A DNA stretch of 64,000 nucleotides from Pelomonas sp. SE-A7. Its GTDB lineage: Bacteria; Pseudomonadota; Gammaproteobacteria; Burkholderiales; Burkholderiaceae_C. Below the pieces are notes generated by a model. The model saw nothing but the letters and a program-made list of their open reading frames with translations, did not search any database and was not told the DNA's origin. Position numbers and translations under genes: made by a program. Positions 1-8,203 of this stretch are shown here, in pieces. Every line of letters begins with the position of its first letter. The stretch's first letter is position 1. The stretch lies in contig NZ_JAUASW010000001.1 of the NCBI RefSeq assembly GCF_030345705.1, positions 2,542,001 to 2,606,000 on the forward strand. The letters run 5' to 3'.

Positions 1-346
1 CGTCGTGGTTCTCGATGATGCCGTTGTGGACCAGGGCGATGCGGCCGGCGGTCGCGGCAGCGGCATTGGGGCCATGCGAGAAATGGGGGTGGGCGTTGTG
101 CACCGCGGGCACGCCGTGCGTGGCCCAGCGGGTGTGGGCGATGCCGGTGCCGGAGGCAATGCCGTCTTCGGCGGTCTGGCTGTGCAGCTCGGCCACGCGC
201 GAGGTGCTGCGGGCGCGCTTCAGCTCGCCGTCCTGGTGAACCGCCACGCCGCAGGAGTCATAGCCGCGGTATTCCAGGCGCTTGAGGCCTTCGATCAGGA
301 TGGGAACGATGTTGCGCTGACTGACGGCGCCGACGATGCCACACAT
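1..346 (-). CDS. glmS: Glutamine-fructose-6-phosphate aminotransferase, N-terminal part (cut by window edge)
   Basis: The minus-strand frame opens with MCGIVGAVSQ, in which Cys2 is the nucleophile of class II (Ntn) glutamine amidotransferases, and continues with the family motifs LEYRGYDS and HTRWATHG. The enzyme makes glucosamine-6-phosphate from fructose-6-phosphate and glutamine for peptidoglycan and LPS synthesis. Only about 115 residues of an expected ~610 lie in the window; the isomerase domains are off the left edge. It is divergent from an Lrp-family regulator, with inverted repeats between them. Identification is firm. Confidence 0.95.
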   Translation of the reverse strand, partial: MCGIVGAVSQRNIVPILIEGLKRLEYRGYDSCGVAVHQDGELKRARSTSRVAELHSQTAEDGIASGTGIAHTRWATHGVPAVHNAHPHFSHGPNAAAATAGRIALVHNGIIENHD

Positions 347-416
347 GGTGTTTGCTCCCTGCCGTGACGGCAGCTGGGTTGAATGCGATGGGCGCGATCC
401 TAGGCAGACAGCGGCG

Positions 417-475
417 GCATTTGCTTTCAAATTTCAATCGCAAATGCAATTAACATCCGTCGTGAAATATTCACG
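417..475. promoter_or_regulatory. Two perfect inverted repeats in the glmS/Lrp divergent intergenic region
   Basis: An 8-bp inverted repeat, GCATTTGC at 417-424 and GCAAATGC at 440-447, is followed by the perfect palindrome CGTGAAATATTCACG at 461-475. The surrounding 150 bp is the only AT-rich stretch nearby. Lrp/AsnC regulators often bind AT-rich dyads at their own divergent promoters, so these are candidate operators for the adjacent regulator. That role is inferred; the repeats themselves are read directly. Confidence 0.45.
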
Positions 476-496
476 GCCAATAATTTCACCAATCAA

Positions 497-1000
497 ATGA
501 ATACGGCAGATTCATTCATTCAAAAGCCCATCGAGCTCGACGCGACGGACTGGCGGCTGCTGGAGTTGTTGCAGCAGGACGCCGCTTTGTCCAACCAGGC
601 CCTGGCCGAAAAGGCCCATGTCTCGCCAGCGACCTGTCTCAGGCGGGTCAAGCGCCTGGTGGAAAGCGGCGTGATCGAGCGACGCGTCGCCCTGCTATCG
701 CCCGACAAGCTGGGGGCAGGGCTCTCGGCCATCGTCGAGATCACCTTGGACCGCCAGGGCGCCGAGCACCTCGCCGAGTTCGAATCCCGCGTGCTGGGCG
801 AGCCGGCCGTGCAGCAATGCTGGCGGGTCTCGCCGGGGCCGGACTTCGTGCTGGTGGTCCAGGTGCCGGACATGCCGGCCTATCACGCCCTGGTGCAGAG
901 CCTGTTCACCCAGCAGGCCAACGTCCGCAACGTGAAGAGCTTTTTCGCCGTCCAGCGCAGCAAGTTCGAGCCCAGGCTGAACCTGCACCGGCCGGCCTGA
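497..1000 (+). CDS. Lrp/AsnC family transcriptional regulator
   Basis: A 167-residue protein with an N-terminal winged helix-turn-helix (about residues 17-65; recognition region around SPATCLRRVKRL) and a C-terminal RAM-type alpha/beta domain (about 75-155). This is the normal Lrp/AsnC length and layout. Such proteins usually assemble as octamers and sense amino acids through the RAM domain. It is divergent from glmS and convergent with the TraB-like gene 13 bp beyond its stop. The effector and targets cannot be read from the sequence; autoregulation through the upstream dyads is a reasonable guess. Confidence 0.9.
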   Translation: MNTADSFIQKPIELDATDWRLLELLQQDAALSNQALAEKAHVSPATCLRRVKRLVESGVIERRVALLSPDKLGAGLSAIVEITLDRQGAEHLAEFESRVLGEPAVQQCWRVSPGPDFVLVVQVPDMPAYHALVQSLFTQQANVRNVKSFFAVQRSKFEPRLNLHRPA

Positions 1001-1013
1001 GCGCGGCGCGGCT

Positions 1014-1922
1014 TCAGATCCGGCTGAGCCGGTATCCAGCGGCGCGCAGCTGGGCGACGACGCTATCGGGCCCGGCCATGTGGTACAGGCCCACGACCAC
1101 CATCGCCGGCTTGTCCGCCGCCAGCATCTGGGCAAAACGAGACACCCACCCTCGATTGCGGTCCAGCACCATGCGCTCATGTATAGCCGGGTATTGCGTC
1201 TTCGTGCGCAGCACCACCTGCTCAGCAGGCGCGGCATCGCCCCGGGCCCAACTGGCATGGATGCGCTCGTTCGCCTCGGGGCCGGCGAGCAGGTTGTCCA
1301 GCGTGTAGTCCAGGAACTGCAGGTCCTGCTCGGGCGTGAATTCGCCCATGAAGGCGCAGACATCATCCTGCGCAGCGAACTCGCTCGCCTGCGCAATACC
1401 GGCCTGCCTGGCGATGGGGATGAGGATGTTCTCGGCGCTGTGGGCCGGGTTGCGCTTCAGCTGCGCGTAGTAGGCGCCTTCCAGCGTGAGCGCCGCCGTC
1501 CAAGGCCGCAGCGGCGCCAGGCTCTCGAGCGGCATCTTGGCCAGCGCTGCCACCTGCTCCAGCCGCGCCAGGCGGGCAGCGTCGAGCTTCCGGGGCAGTG
1601 GCGTCTGCAGGTCCATGCCGTAGCGCTTGATCACACCCTGGCGGTCCCCTCGCCACTGTTGGTTGGTCTCGTTCCAGAGCACCGAGCAGGTCGGCAGCAA
1701 GGCTTCGATGCGGGCATCGTGCCAGGGCGACGCGCGTGCCGGCGTCTCGCCGAAGAGATAGGCGCGACGCCCATCCTGGCCATGCACCTGCCACAGCGGC
1801 CAGGCCGGCGCGGGCTGGGCCCGCAGGCTGCTGCTCAGCATGCTGCCGGCCGCCACGCCCATGCCCACCAGGGCCCGGCGGCGGGACAGTGCAGCCGGCG
1901 TCAGCTCTTGTACTTCGTTCAT
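1014..1922 (-). CDS. TraB/GumN family exported protein with an altered first motif
   Basis: The 302-residue protein has a short RRR-type N-terminus and a hydrophobic segment ending near residue 35 (SSLRAQ), consistent with Sec or Tat export. After it comes the family opening LWQVHGQDGRRAYLFG, and at the C-terminus VGLYHMAGPDSVV (about 277-289), the typical TraB/GumN ending. The family carries two GxxH motifs linked to metalloprotease-like activity in Tiki/TraB proteins. Here the second (GLYH) is intact but the first reads GETP (58-61), with no histidine, so activity is doubtful. Function is otherwise unknown. It converges on the Lrp gene. Confidence 0.8.
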   Translation of the reverse strand: MNEVQELTPAALSRRRALVGMGVAAGSMLSSSLRAQPAPAWPLWQVHGQDGRRAYLFGETPARASPWHDARIEALLPTCSVLWNETNQQWRGDRQGVIKRYGMDLQTPLPRKLDAARLARLEQVAALAKMPLESLAPLRPWTAALTLEGAYYAQLKRNPAHSAENILIPIARQAGIAQASEFAAQDDVCAFMGEFTPEQDLQFLDYTLDNLLAGPEANERIHASWARGDAAPAEQVVLRTKTQYPAIHERMVLDRNRGWVSRFAQMLAADKPAMVVVGLYHMAGPDSVVAQLRAAGYRLSRI

Positions 1923-2035
1923 GAATCGGCCTCCTCATTGAATAAAGCCGGCATGCTCGACTCACACGCTCCAGACGCCAACGGCTTTGCGACCAGCCGA
2001 CGAGCGACGGGGCCGGGCTGTAGAGGCGCCGGCCT

Positions 2036-3217
2036 TCAGCGCTTCAGTATCAACAGGCCCTTGAGGTATTCGCCCTCGGGGAAGCAGATGGTCTGCGGAT
2101 GGTCGGGCGTGGCGCCGACGCGGTCGAGGATGAAGCCGTCGGCCTGGGCATCGACGCCGGCACCGGCCACGATCTTGTGGAACAGGTCGGGCGGAATGCC
2201 GCCCGAGCAGGAGAACGTGAACAGCAGGCCGCCCGGCTGCAGCAGCATCAGGGCCAGGCGGTTGATGTCCTTGTAGGCGCGTGCGGCCCGCTCCGCGTGG
2301 GCGGCCGTGGGCGCGAACTTGGGCGGGTCCAGCACGATGGCGTCGTAGCGCTCGCCATTCTTCAGCGCGGCGCGCAGCGTGGCGTTCACGTCGGCATCCA
2401 GGGCCTGATGGCGGGCCGGATCAAAGCCGTTCAGTGCCACATGGGCCGTGGCCCGCGCCAGCGCCGGGCCCGAGGAGTCCACGCTGGTCACCTGCTCGGC
2501 GCCGCCGGCCAGGGCCGCGACCGAGAAGCCGCCGGTGTAGCTGAAGCAGTTCAGCACCTTCTTGCAACCGTACTGGCGCACGACCTCGGCGAACTTCTTG
2601 CGGTTGTCGCGCTGGTCCAGGTAGTAGCCGGTCTTGTGGCCCTCGGCCACGTCCAGGCTCAGCCGCCATTCATGCTCCCGGATCGTCAGCTCGGTCGCGC
2701 CTTCGCCATGCAGCCAGCCCCGCACTTCCGGCAGGCCTTCGAGGCTGCGGACGTTGGCGTCGCTGCGCTCGTAGAGCCGGCTCAGGCCGGTGACTTCGAG
2801 CAGGGCTTCGGCGATCTGCTTCTTCCAGCGCTCGGTGCCGGCCGAAGAAAACTGCACGCTGAGGATGTCGTCATAGCGGTCCACCACCAGGCCCGGCAGC
2901 CCGTCGGCCTCGCCATGGATCAGGCGCATCGCGTTCGACGCAATCGGCAGGCGCTGGCGCACCGCCACGGCCGCAGCGATGCGACGCCGGAAGAAGGCCG
3001 CATCGATGCGCTCGTTCTCGTCGAAGCTCCAGACCCGCGCCCTGATCAGCGACTGCGGGCTGAACGCCGCCCAGCCCAGGAACTCGCCCTCGCTGGATTC
3101 GATGCGCAGGGTTTCGCCGCTGTCGCCGCCGCCCTTGTGGATGGAGCCTTCGAACACCCAGGGGTGGCGGCGCTGCAGCGAACGCTCCTTGCCGGGGCGC
3201 AGTTTGATCGTCTTCAT
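2036..3217 (-). CDS. rlmI: Class I SAM-dependent rRNA methyltransferase with PUA domain (RlmI-like)
   Basis: The 393-residue protein begins with a PUA-like RNA-binding domain (about residues 1-80; RRHPWVFEGSI), followed by a Rossmann methyltransferase with SAM motif LNCFSYTGGFS (222-232), VTSVDSS acidic loop (243-249) and catalytic-region motif DPPKF (297-301). This layout matches RlmI, which makes m5C1962 in 23S rRNA, though the YccW/RlmI family includes close relatives. It is the last of a seven-gene minus-strand set, 25 bp after the outer-membrane gene. The symbol is assigned by family, so the exact target base is inferred. Confidence 0.85.
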   Translation of the reverse strand: MKTIKLRPGKERSLQRRHPWVFEGSIHKGGGDSGETLRIESSEGEFLGWAAFSPQSLIRARVWSFDENERIDAAFFRRRIAAAVAVRQRLPIASNAMRLIHGEADGLPGLVVDRYDDILSVQFSSAGTERWKKQIAEALLEVTGLSRLYERSDANVRSLEGLPEVRGWLHGEGATELTIREHEWRLSLDVAEGHKTGYYLDQRDNRKKFAEVVRQYGCKKVLNCFSYTGGFSVAALAGGAEQVTSVDSSGPALARATAHVALNGFDPARHQALDADVNATLRAALKNGERYDAIVLDPPKFAPTAAHAERAARAYKDINRLALMLLQPGGLLFTFSCSGGIPPDLFHKIVAGAGVDAQADGFILDRVGATPDHPQTICFPEGEYLKGLLILKR

Positions 3218-3242
3218 GGCGCGGATTGTCCTTCGGTCCGGC

Positions 3243-4775
3243 TCAGCGGCTCACCGTGCCGAAGGCATAGCCCAGGGCGATGTCGAAGCCGGTGGCCGAC
3301 TGGGTCTGGCCGCGCAGGCTGCGCCACTGGGTCAGGCCGGCACGCAGGCGCAGCCGATCCTGCTCGCCGAAGCGCCATTGCGCCCAGGCCTCGCTCTGCG
3401 CGACCGCCCCGCCGCTGACCGCGACGCCGCCGCCGCCAGAGGCGCCGATCATCAGGCCGGCACCCACATTGAGCTTGCCACCCGCCAGCGGATTGCTCTG
3501 CACACCGGCGCCCATCAGGCCCATCGAATAGCCGCCCGCCGAACCCCAGGCCGCGCTGCCGGCGCGCACCGTGGCATACAGGTTGGAAGCTAGGTCCTGC
3601 GTGATCGCCACCTGCAGCAGGCCGAGGCCCTGGCGGCGGCCATCGCGGAAGCGCACGCCGCCCAGATGCTCGTAGTTGAAGAACAGGGCCTGCGAGCGCA
3701 CCGTGCCGCTGCTGGGGCTGAACATCTGGTCGCCACGCGCCTTGCTGTCCAGCGGCAGACCAATGGCCAGGCGCGAATAGCTGCCCTTGAACGTGCCGCT
3801 GGGCGCGCCCATCAGGCCCGCCTCCAGATGCAGCGAGGGGCCCCAGGGGCTGGTCCAGCGCAAGGTGGGACCGGCCTTGACCACCCAGCCGTTGCCGGTG
3901 TCCAGGTTGCCACCACCGCCGAGGCCGGCCGCGCCATGCCAACCCAGGCGCACGGAGCGGTCCGCAGAAAAGGGCCAGTCACGGCCCAGGGCGGCCAGCA
4001 CCTCCATGTAGCCATCGTTGCCGCCGGTACTGGCCCCGGCAGCCTCGACGCCCCACCAGGAACCTTCGTCCAGGTATTGGCGCAGCGAGGCGCCGGCCTT
4101 GCCGACCGTCGCCCGGGTGGGGCTGCCATCACGACCCACGCTGCTGTGCCGCGGGCGATAGCTGCCAAAGGTGGGCAGCACCTCGTCTATGCCCAGGCCG
4201 GTGCGCCGATGCGGACTGGCCCGGTAGCCCGAATCGGTGGGCGCGAAACTGAAGAAACCATCGGCCGTGCCCAGCACCAGGCTGGTCGAGGTGCCTCGCA
4301 CATTGCCGCTGGGAAAGCGGGTATGCGCGACCGACACGCCGCCATACCAGGAACCGAAGCGTGTCCGCAGCGAGACCTCCGGGCGCAGCATCAGACCGCC
4401 GCCGAAGCGAACCTCGTTCGATCCGACCCCACCACCGGCTCCGGCGTAGAGACTGACGGCCAGGTGGGCATCCTGGCCGACCTGCCAGCGCCGCTGCGCC
4501 GTCATGCCCATGGTGAACAGGCCGCCCATCTTGCCGCGTGCCGCACCGTAGAGGCTGGGACCGGCGCCCCAGTCCTCGTCCATGGCCACCAGGTAGCTGG
4601 TGCCGAGCAGGGTCACGCGGTCGCCGGTGGGCAGCTTGAGCGAAGTCCAGTTGGCCTCGAAAGCCGCCGGTTGCGCCTTCAGTGCTCCCGGGGTCGGCGG
4701 AATGGCGTCATCGGCGGCCCAGGCGCTGGCCACCAGGCCCAGGGCAAGGCCGGGCAGGATTCGAGTTCGGAACAT
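3243..4775 (-). CDS. Putative outer-membrane beta-barrel protein of unknown function
   Basis: The start at 4775 gives a signal peptide (MFRTRILPGLALGLVASAWA) and a 510-residue product. An upstream in-frame extension would run through xerC and is rejected. The mature protein is rich in Gly, Ser and alternating aromatic strands (for example SYLVAMDEDWGAGPSLYGAA, TLRWTSPWGPSLHLEAGL), as in barrels, and the last strand reads GFDIALGYAFGTVSR. It lacks the usual terminal phenylalanine, ending in Arg. No family was recognised. It sits 32 bp after xerC and 25 bp before the RlmI-like gene, so it is probably co-transcribed with them, an odd place for a barrel. Confidence 0.65.
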   Translation of the reverse strand: MFRTRILPGLALGLVASAWAADDAIPPTPGALKAQPAAFEANWTSLKLPTGDRVTLLGTSYLVAMDEDWGAGPSLYGAARGKMGGLFTMGMTAQRRWQVGQDAHLAVSLYAGAGGGVGSNEVRFGGGLMLRPEVSLRTRFGSWYGGVSVAHTRFPSGNVRGTSTSLVLGTADGFFSFAPTDSGYRASPHRRTGLGIDEVLPTFGSYRPRHSSVGRDGSPTRATVGKAGASLRQYLDEGSWWGVEAAGASTGGNDGYMEVLAALGRDWPFSADRSVRLGWHGAAGLGGGGNLDTGNGWVVKAGPTLRWTSPWGPSLHLEAGLMGAPSGTFKGSYSRLAIGLPLDSKARGDQMFSPSSGTVRSQALFFNYEHLGGVRFRDGRRQGLGLLQVAITQDLASNLYATVRAGSAAWGSAGGYSMGLMGAGVQSNPLAGGKLNVGAGLMIGASGGGGVAVSGGAVAQSEAWAQWRFGEQDRLRLRAGLTQWRSLRGQTQSATGFDIALGYAFGTVSR

Positions 4776-4807
4776 GGGTGCGCACCATACCAGGGTGCTG
4801 CGCCGGC

Positions 4808-5755
4808 CTACTTCTTCCTGGCCCGCGGATGGGCAGCGTCGTAGACCTTGGCCAGATGCTGGAAGTCCAGCTTGGTGTAGACCTGGGTGGTCGAGATATT
4901 GGCGTGGCCCAGCAGCTCCTGCACCGCGCGCAGGTCGCCGCTGGACTGCAAGAGATGCGAGGCGAACGAGTGGCGCAGCATGTGCGGATGGACATGGCTC
5001 GGCATGCCTGCCGCCAGCGCCCTGGCCTTCAGGCGCGCCCGTACCTGGCCGGCCTGGAATCGGCCGCCGCGAGGGCCGACCAGCAGGGCCGGCTCGTCCG
5101 GCCGGGCGATGGCAGCGCGCAGCGGCACCCACTGCTCCAGCGCCTCCAGCGCCGCCTTGCCGAGCGGCACCGAGCGACGCTTGCTGCCCTTTCCCAGCAC
5201 CTGCAGTTCGGCGTTGCCCAGTTCCACCCAACCGGCCGCCGCGGCACCGGCGTGCAGGTCCAGGCCCACCAGCTCGGCGACCCGCAGGCCGCAGCCGTAG
5301 AGCAGCTCGACGATGAGCCGGTCGCGGGCCTCCTCGGCCGGGCTGGCGCTCTCGGCCTTGAACTCCGCCAGCTGCACCGAATCGTCGACCGACAAGGCCT
5401 TGGGCAGCGGCTTGCCGGCCTTGGGCGCACGCAGGCCGTCCAGCGGATTGAAGGCAACCTTCTGCTCCTGGCCCAGCCAGCGGTAGAGGCCGCGCCAGCT
5501 CGAGAGCATCAGCGCCAGGCTGCGCGGCGCGAGGCCGCCGCGATGCAGCTCGGCCACCCAGCGTCGGGCCTGGGCCGTGCCCAGTTGCAGCAGTTCGACC
5601 TGGTCACGCTCGGCCAGCCGCTGCAGCTTGTGCAGCGCTTCGCCGTAGATGCTCAGCGTGCGGCCGGCCAGCCGGCGCTGGACCTGGCAATAGCCCAGGT
5701 AGGCCTGCAGCAGCTCAGGCAGCGGGGCCGTCGGTGCTTGCGGTTGCGCCACCAT
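4808..5755 (-). CDS. xerC: Tyrosine recombinase XerC
   Basis: The 315-residue protein has an N-terminal SAM-like core-binding domain (about 8-100) and a C-terminal catalytic domain with all expected residues: Arg158 (GLRVAELVGL), Lys189 (LGKGSKRRSVPLG), His258 and Arg261 (HPHMLRHSFASHLL), His284 (LLGHANISTT) and nucleophile Tyr293 (QVYTKLDF). XerC with XerD resolves chromosome dimers at dif. Start at 5755 (MVAQPQ) is chosen because it matches family length; this overlaps the DUF484 gene by 41 bp. The dapF-DUF484-xerC order is the conserved proteobacterial arrangement, which supports XerC over XerD. Confidence 0.93.
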   Translation of the reverse strand: MVAQPQAPTAPLPELLQAYLGYCQVQRRLAGRTLSIYGEALHKLQRLAERDQVELLQLGTAQARRWVAELHRGGLAPRSLALMLSSWRGLYRWLGQEQKVAFNPLDGLRAPKAGKPLPKALSVDDSVQLAEFKAESASPAEEARDRLIVELLYGCGLRVAELVGLDLHAGAAAAGWVELGNAELQVLGKGSKRRSVPLGKAALEALEQWVPLRAAIARPDEPALLVGPRGGRFQAGQVRARLKARALAAGMPSHVHPHMLRHSFASHLLQSSGDLRAVQELLGHANISTTQVYTKLDFQHLAKVYDAAHPRARKK

Positions 5756-6446
5756 CGCCGTCCTGCAGTTGCAGCAGGCGAGCCAGGCCGGCGCTGGCGA
5801 TCTCGCCAATGCGGGCCAGGAACTCGGTGCCCATCTCGGCCGTGTAGCGCGTGGCATCGGGCGAACCCAGCACCAGCAGGCCGAAGCTGCGGCCCTGCAC
5901 GCTCAGCGGAATCAGGGCCAGCGACAGCGCCGTATTGCCCTCGCCCAGCCAGCGCGCGGCCTCGAAGCCGGAGTTGATGCCGCAATAGGGGTGGCTCAGG
6001 CTCTCGGCAAAGCTGCGCACGTCGGCGCTGACCGCCTGGGCGAAATCGGCCTCAGCAAACTCCGGCCGCGCGCCCCACAGCCGCAGGCCGGCCAGCGGAA
6101 TCAGGAACTGGTGGCGCAGCGCTTCCAGCAGCACGCCGGGCAGCTTGGCCGCATCGGCGGTCAGCATCAGGGCGCGGGTCCAGCGGTGCAGGCGGTCGGC
6201 AATGGCCACGTTCTCCTGGCCGTTGCGGATCATCTCGATCAGCTTCTGCTCCAGGCCCTTGATCTTCTCGCGCAGCATCTCGGCCTGGCGCTCCTGCAGC
6301 GACACGGCCCGCGCACTGTGCGGATGGCTCAGCTGCACCGAGGCGAGCAGCTCGGCATGGCGCTCGAAGAAGGCCGGGTTGTTGGCCAGGTAGTTGGCGA
6401 TGTCGTGCTCGGTGACGCCTTCGATGGTGGGGTTGCTGCTGCTCAC
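5715..6446 (-). CDS. DUF484 family protein
   Basis: The 243-residue protein starts MSSSNPTIEGVTEHDIANYL and has the DUF484 N-terminal region including FFERHAELLASVQLSHPHS and the coiled segment SLQERQAEMLREKIKGLEQK, followed by a GAF-like half. No signal peptide or membrane segment is seen. DUF484 has no established biochemical role, but it is nearly always found between dapF and xerC, as here (4-bp overlap with dapF, 41-bp overlap with xerC). A role connected with cell-wall synthesis or division can only be inferred from that context. Confidence 0.88.
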   Translation of the reverse strand: MSSSNPTIEGVTEHDIANYLANNPAFFERHAELLASVQLSHPHSARAVSLQERQAEMLREKIKGLEQKLIEMIRNGQENVAIADRLHRWTRALMLTADAAKLPGVLLEALRHQFLIPLAGLRLWGARPEFAEADFAQAVSADVRSFAESLSHPYCGINSGFEAARWLGEGNTALSLALIPLSVQGRSFGLLVLGSPDATRYTAEMGTEFLARIGEIASAGLARLLQLQDGDGGATASTDGPAA

Positions 6447-7303
6447 AGGCTGATCTCTCCTTCAAACACTTGCACGGCCGGACCGGTCATCAGGACCGGC
6501 GCTTGCAGGCCCTGACTCAGGCCGGCCCATTCGATCGTCAGCAGGCCACCTCGGGCCTGCACGTCCACGCGCTCGTCCAGCCAGCCGGCGCGGATGCCGG
6601 CCACCACGGCGGCGCAGGCGCCCGTGCCGCAGGCCAGGGTCTCGCCGGCGCCGCGCTCGAACACGCGCAGTTTCACATGGCCGCGGTCCAGCACCTGCAG
6701 GAAGCCGGCGTTAACGCGTCGCGGGAAGCGCGGGTGGTTTTCTATGCGCGGGCCCTGCTCCAGCACCGGCGCCGTCTCGACGTCGGCCACGCGCTGCACC
6801 GCATGGGGATTGCCCATGGAAACCACCGCCACCTCGATGCCCAGATCGACCAGCGGCCATTGCTCGAAGCCGTTCTCCAGCCGAGGCGTCAGGGCGCGCG
6901 GATCGAAGGGCACGCGCTCGGATTCGAAGACCGGGGCGCCCATGTCCACCGTGACCCGGCCGTCCTCGCGCAGATGCAGTTCCAAAAGCGCGTTGACGGT
7001 GCGCACGCGGATGCTGCGCTTGTCGGTCAGGCCGTGGTCGACGGCATAGCGGACGAAGCAGCGCGAGCCATTGCCGCAATGCTCCACCTCTTCGCCGCTG
7101 GCGCCATTGAAGATGCGGTAAGCGAAGTCGTCGCCCGGCTCGCGGCCCGGCTCCACCACCAGGATCTGGTCGCAGCCGACGCCGAAACGGCGGTCGCCGA
7201 GCCGGCGCATCTGCTCCGGGGTCAGCGTCAGGGGCTGCCGGGTCGCGTCAATGACCACGAAGTCATTGCCCGCGCCGTGCATCTTGGTAAAGCGCAAATT
7301 CAT
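6443..7303 (-). CDS. dapF: Diaminopimelate epimerase
   Basis: The 286-residue protein has the family opening (MHGAGNDFVVID, residues 8-19) and both catalytic cysteines: Cys76 in EHCGNGSRC and a second in LACGTGACAA near residue 226. DapF interconverts LL- and meso-diaminopimelate in the cytoplasm, feeding lysine and peptidoglycan synthesis. It lies 12 bp after the acyltransferase gene and overlaps the DUF484 gene by 4 bp, so translation is likely coupled. Length is typical. Confidence 0.96.
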   Translation of the reverse strand: MNLRFTKMHGAGNDFVVIDATRQPLTLTPEQMRRLGDRRFGVGCDQILVVEPGREPGDDFAYRIFNGASGEEVEHCGNGSRCFVRYAVDHGLTDKRSIRVRTVNALLELHLREDGRVTVDMGAPVFESERVPFDPRALTPRLENGFEQWPLVDLGIEVAVVSMGNPHAVQRVADVETAPVLEQGPRIENHPRFPRRVNAGFLQVLDRGHVKLRVFERGAGETLACGTGACAAVVAGIRAGWLDERVDVQARGGLLTIEWAGLSQGLQAPVLMTGPAVQVFEGEISL

Positions 7304-7315
7304 GCTGCGATTCTC

Positions 7316-8203
7316 TCAGTAGAGAGACGGCTCGCCGGCCGGGCGGGTCTTGAAGCGCTTGTGCACCCACAGGTACTGCGCCGGGTTGGCGCGGATGCGC
7401 TGCTCCAGCCAGGCATGCAGGGTGTGGGCGTCCGCCAGCGGGTCGCCGCTGGGGTAGCCGGGGATGGGGGCGCAGGCCTCGACCTTGAAGCCGCGGCCGC
7501 CCGGCAGCATGGTGATCACCAGCGGCTGCACGAGCATGCCCTGGCTCGCTGCCATGCGGCCCGGGGCCAGCAGGGTGCAGGCCGGCACGCCGAAGAAGGG
7601 CACGAAGGCCGAGTCCTTCTCGCCGAAGTCCATGTCCGGCGCATTGACGAAGCCATAGCCCTGCTTGATGAAGCGCAGCACCGGACGGATGCCGTCGTGT
7701 CGGTCCACGAAGACGCTATTGCCGAAGCGCCCGCGCCCGGCCAGCATCTGACGGTCGAACACCGGGTTGCTCTGGCGCTGGTAGACATCCACCGGCGGCG
7801 TCCGCTGGTTCAGCAGCAGTCCCGGCGCCGCCCATTCCAGGCCGACGAAATGCGGCAGCAGCCACATCACCGGTTGCCCGCAACGGTCCGCCAGGGCTAT
7901 GTCGCCCTCGATCTGCATCAGGCGCTGCAGCCGTTCGGCCGAGGCGAACCAGAGCAGGCCGCGCTCCAGGAAGCTGCGGCCCATCAAGGCGAAATGCTCG
8001 CGCGCCAGCGCCCTGCGTGCCGCCTCGTCCAGTTCGGGGAAGCACAGCTCCAGATTGCGCAGCGCAATGCGTCGGCGCGAGGCGGCCAGCCACCACAGCA
8101 GCCGGCCCAGGCCACGGCCCAGTACCACCAGCAGCGGCAATGGCAGCCAGTGCAGCAGCCACAGCAGGCCGATCAGCAGCCGGGCGGCGAAACGACCCAT
8201 CAT
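7316..8203 (-). CDS. Lysophospholipid acyltransferase of the LpxL/HtrB family (copy 2)
   Basis: The 295-residue protein has an N-terminal membrane anchor (about 8-40, rich in Leu and Trp), the active-site HX4E motif as HFVGLE (118-123), and a C-terminal PAQYLWVHKRFKTRP, the family signature. These inner-membrane enzymes add secondary acyl chains to Kdo2-lipid IVA. It overlaps the other acyltransferase gene by 4 bp upstream, so the two are co-translated and may add the two secondary chains. Which is LpxL and which LpxM cannot be told from sequence, so no symbol is given. Confidence 0.88.
   Translation of the reverse strand: MMGRFAARLLIGLLWLLHWLPLPLLVVLGRGLGRLLWWLAASRRRIALRNLELCFPELDEAARRALAREHFALMGRSFLERGLLWFASAERLQRLMQIEGDIALADRCGQPVMWLLPHFVGLEWAAPGLLLNQRTPPVDVYQRQSNPVFDRQMLAGRGRFGNSVFVDRHDGIRPVLRFIKQGYGFVNAPDMDFGEKDSAFVPFFGVPACTLLAPGRMAASQGMLVQPLVITMLPGGRGFKVEACAPIPGYPSGDPLADAHTLHAWLEQRIRANPAQYLWVHKRFKTRPAGEPSLY

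Noticed and set aside
4776..5231. N-terminal extension of the outer-membrane barrel gene through xerC
   Set aside because: The signal peptide begins at the ATG at 4775 and the extension is an off-frame reading of xerC.
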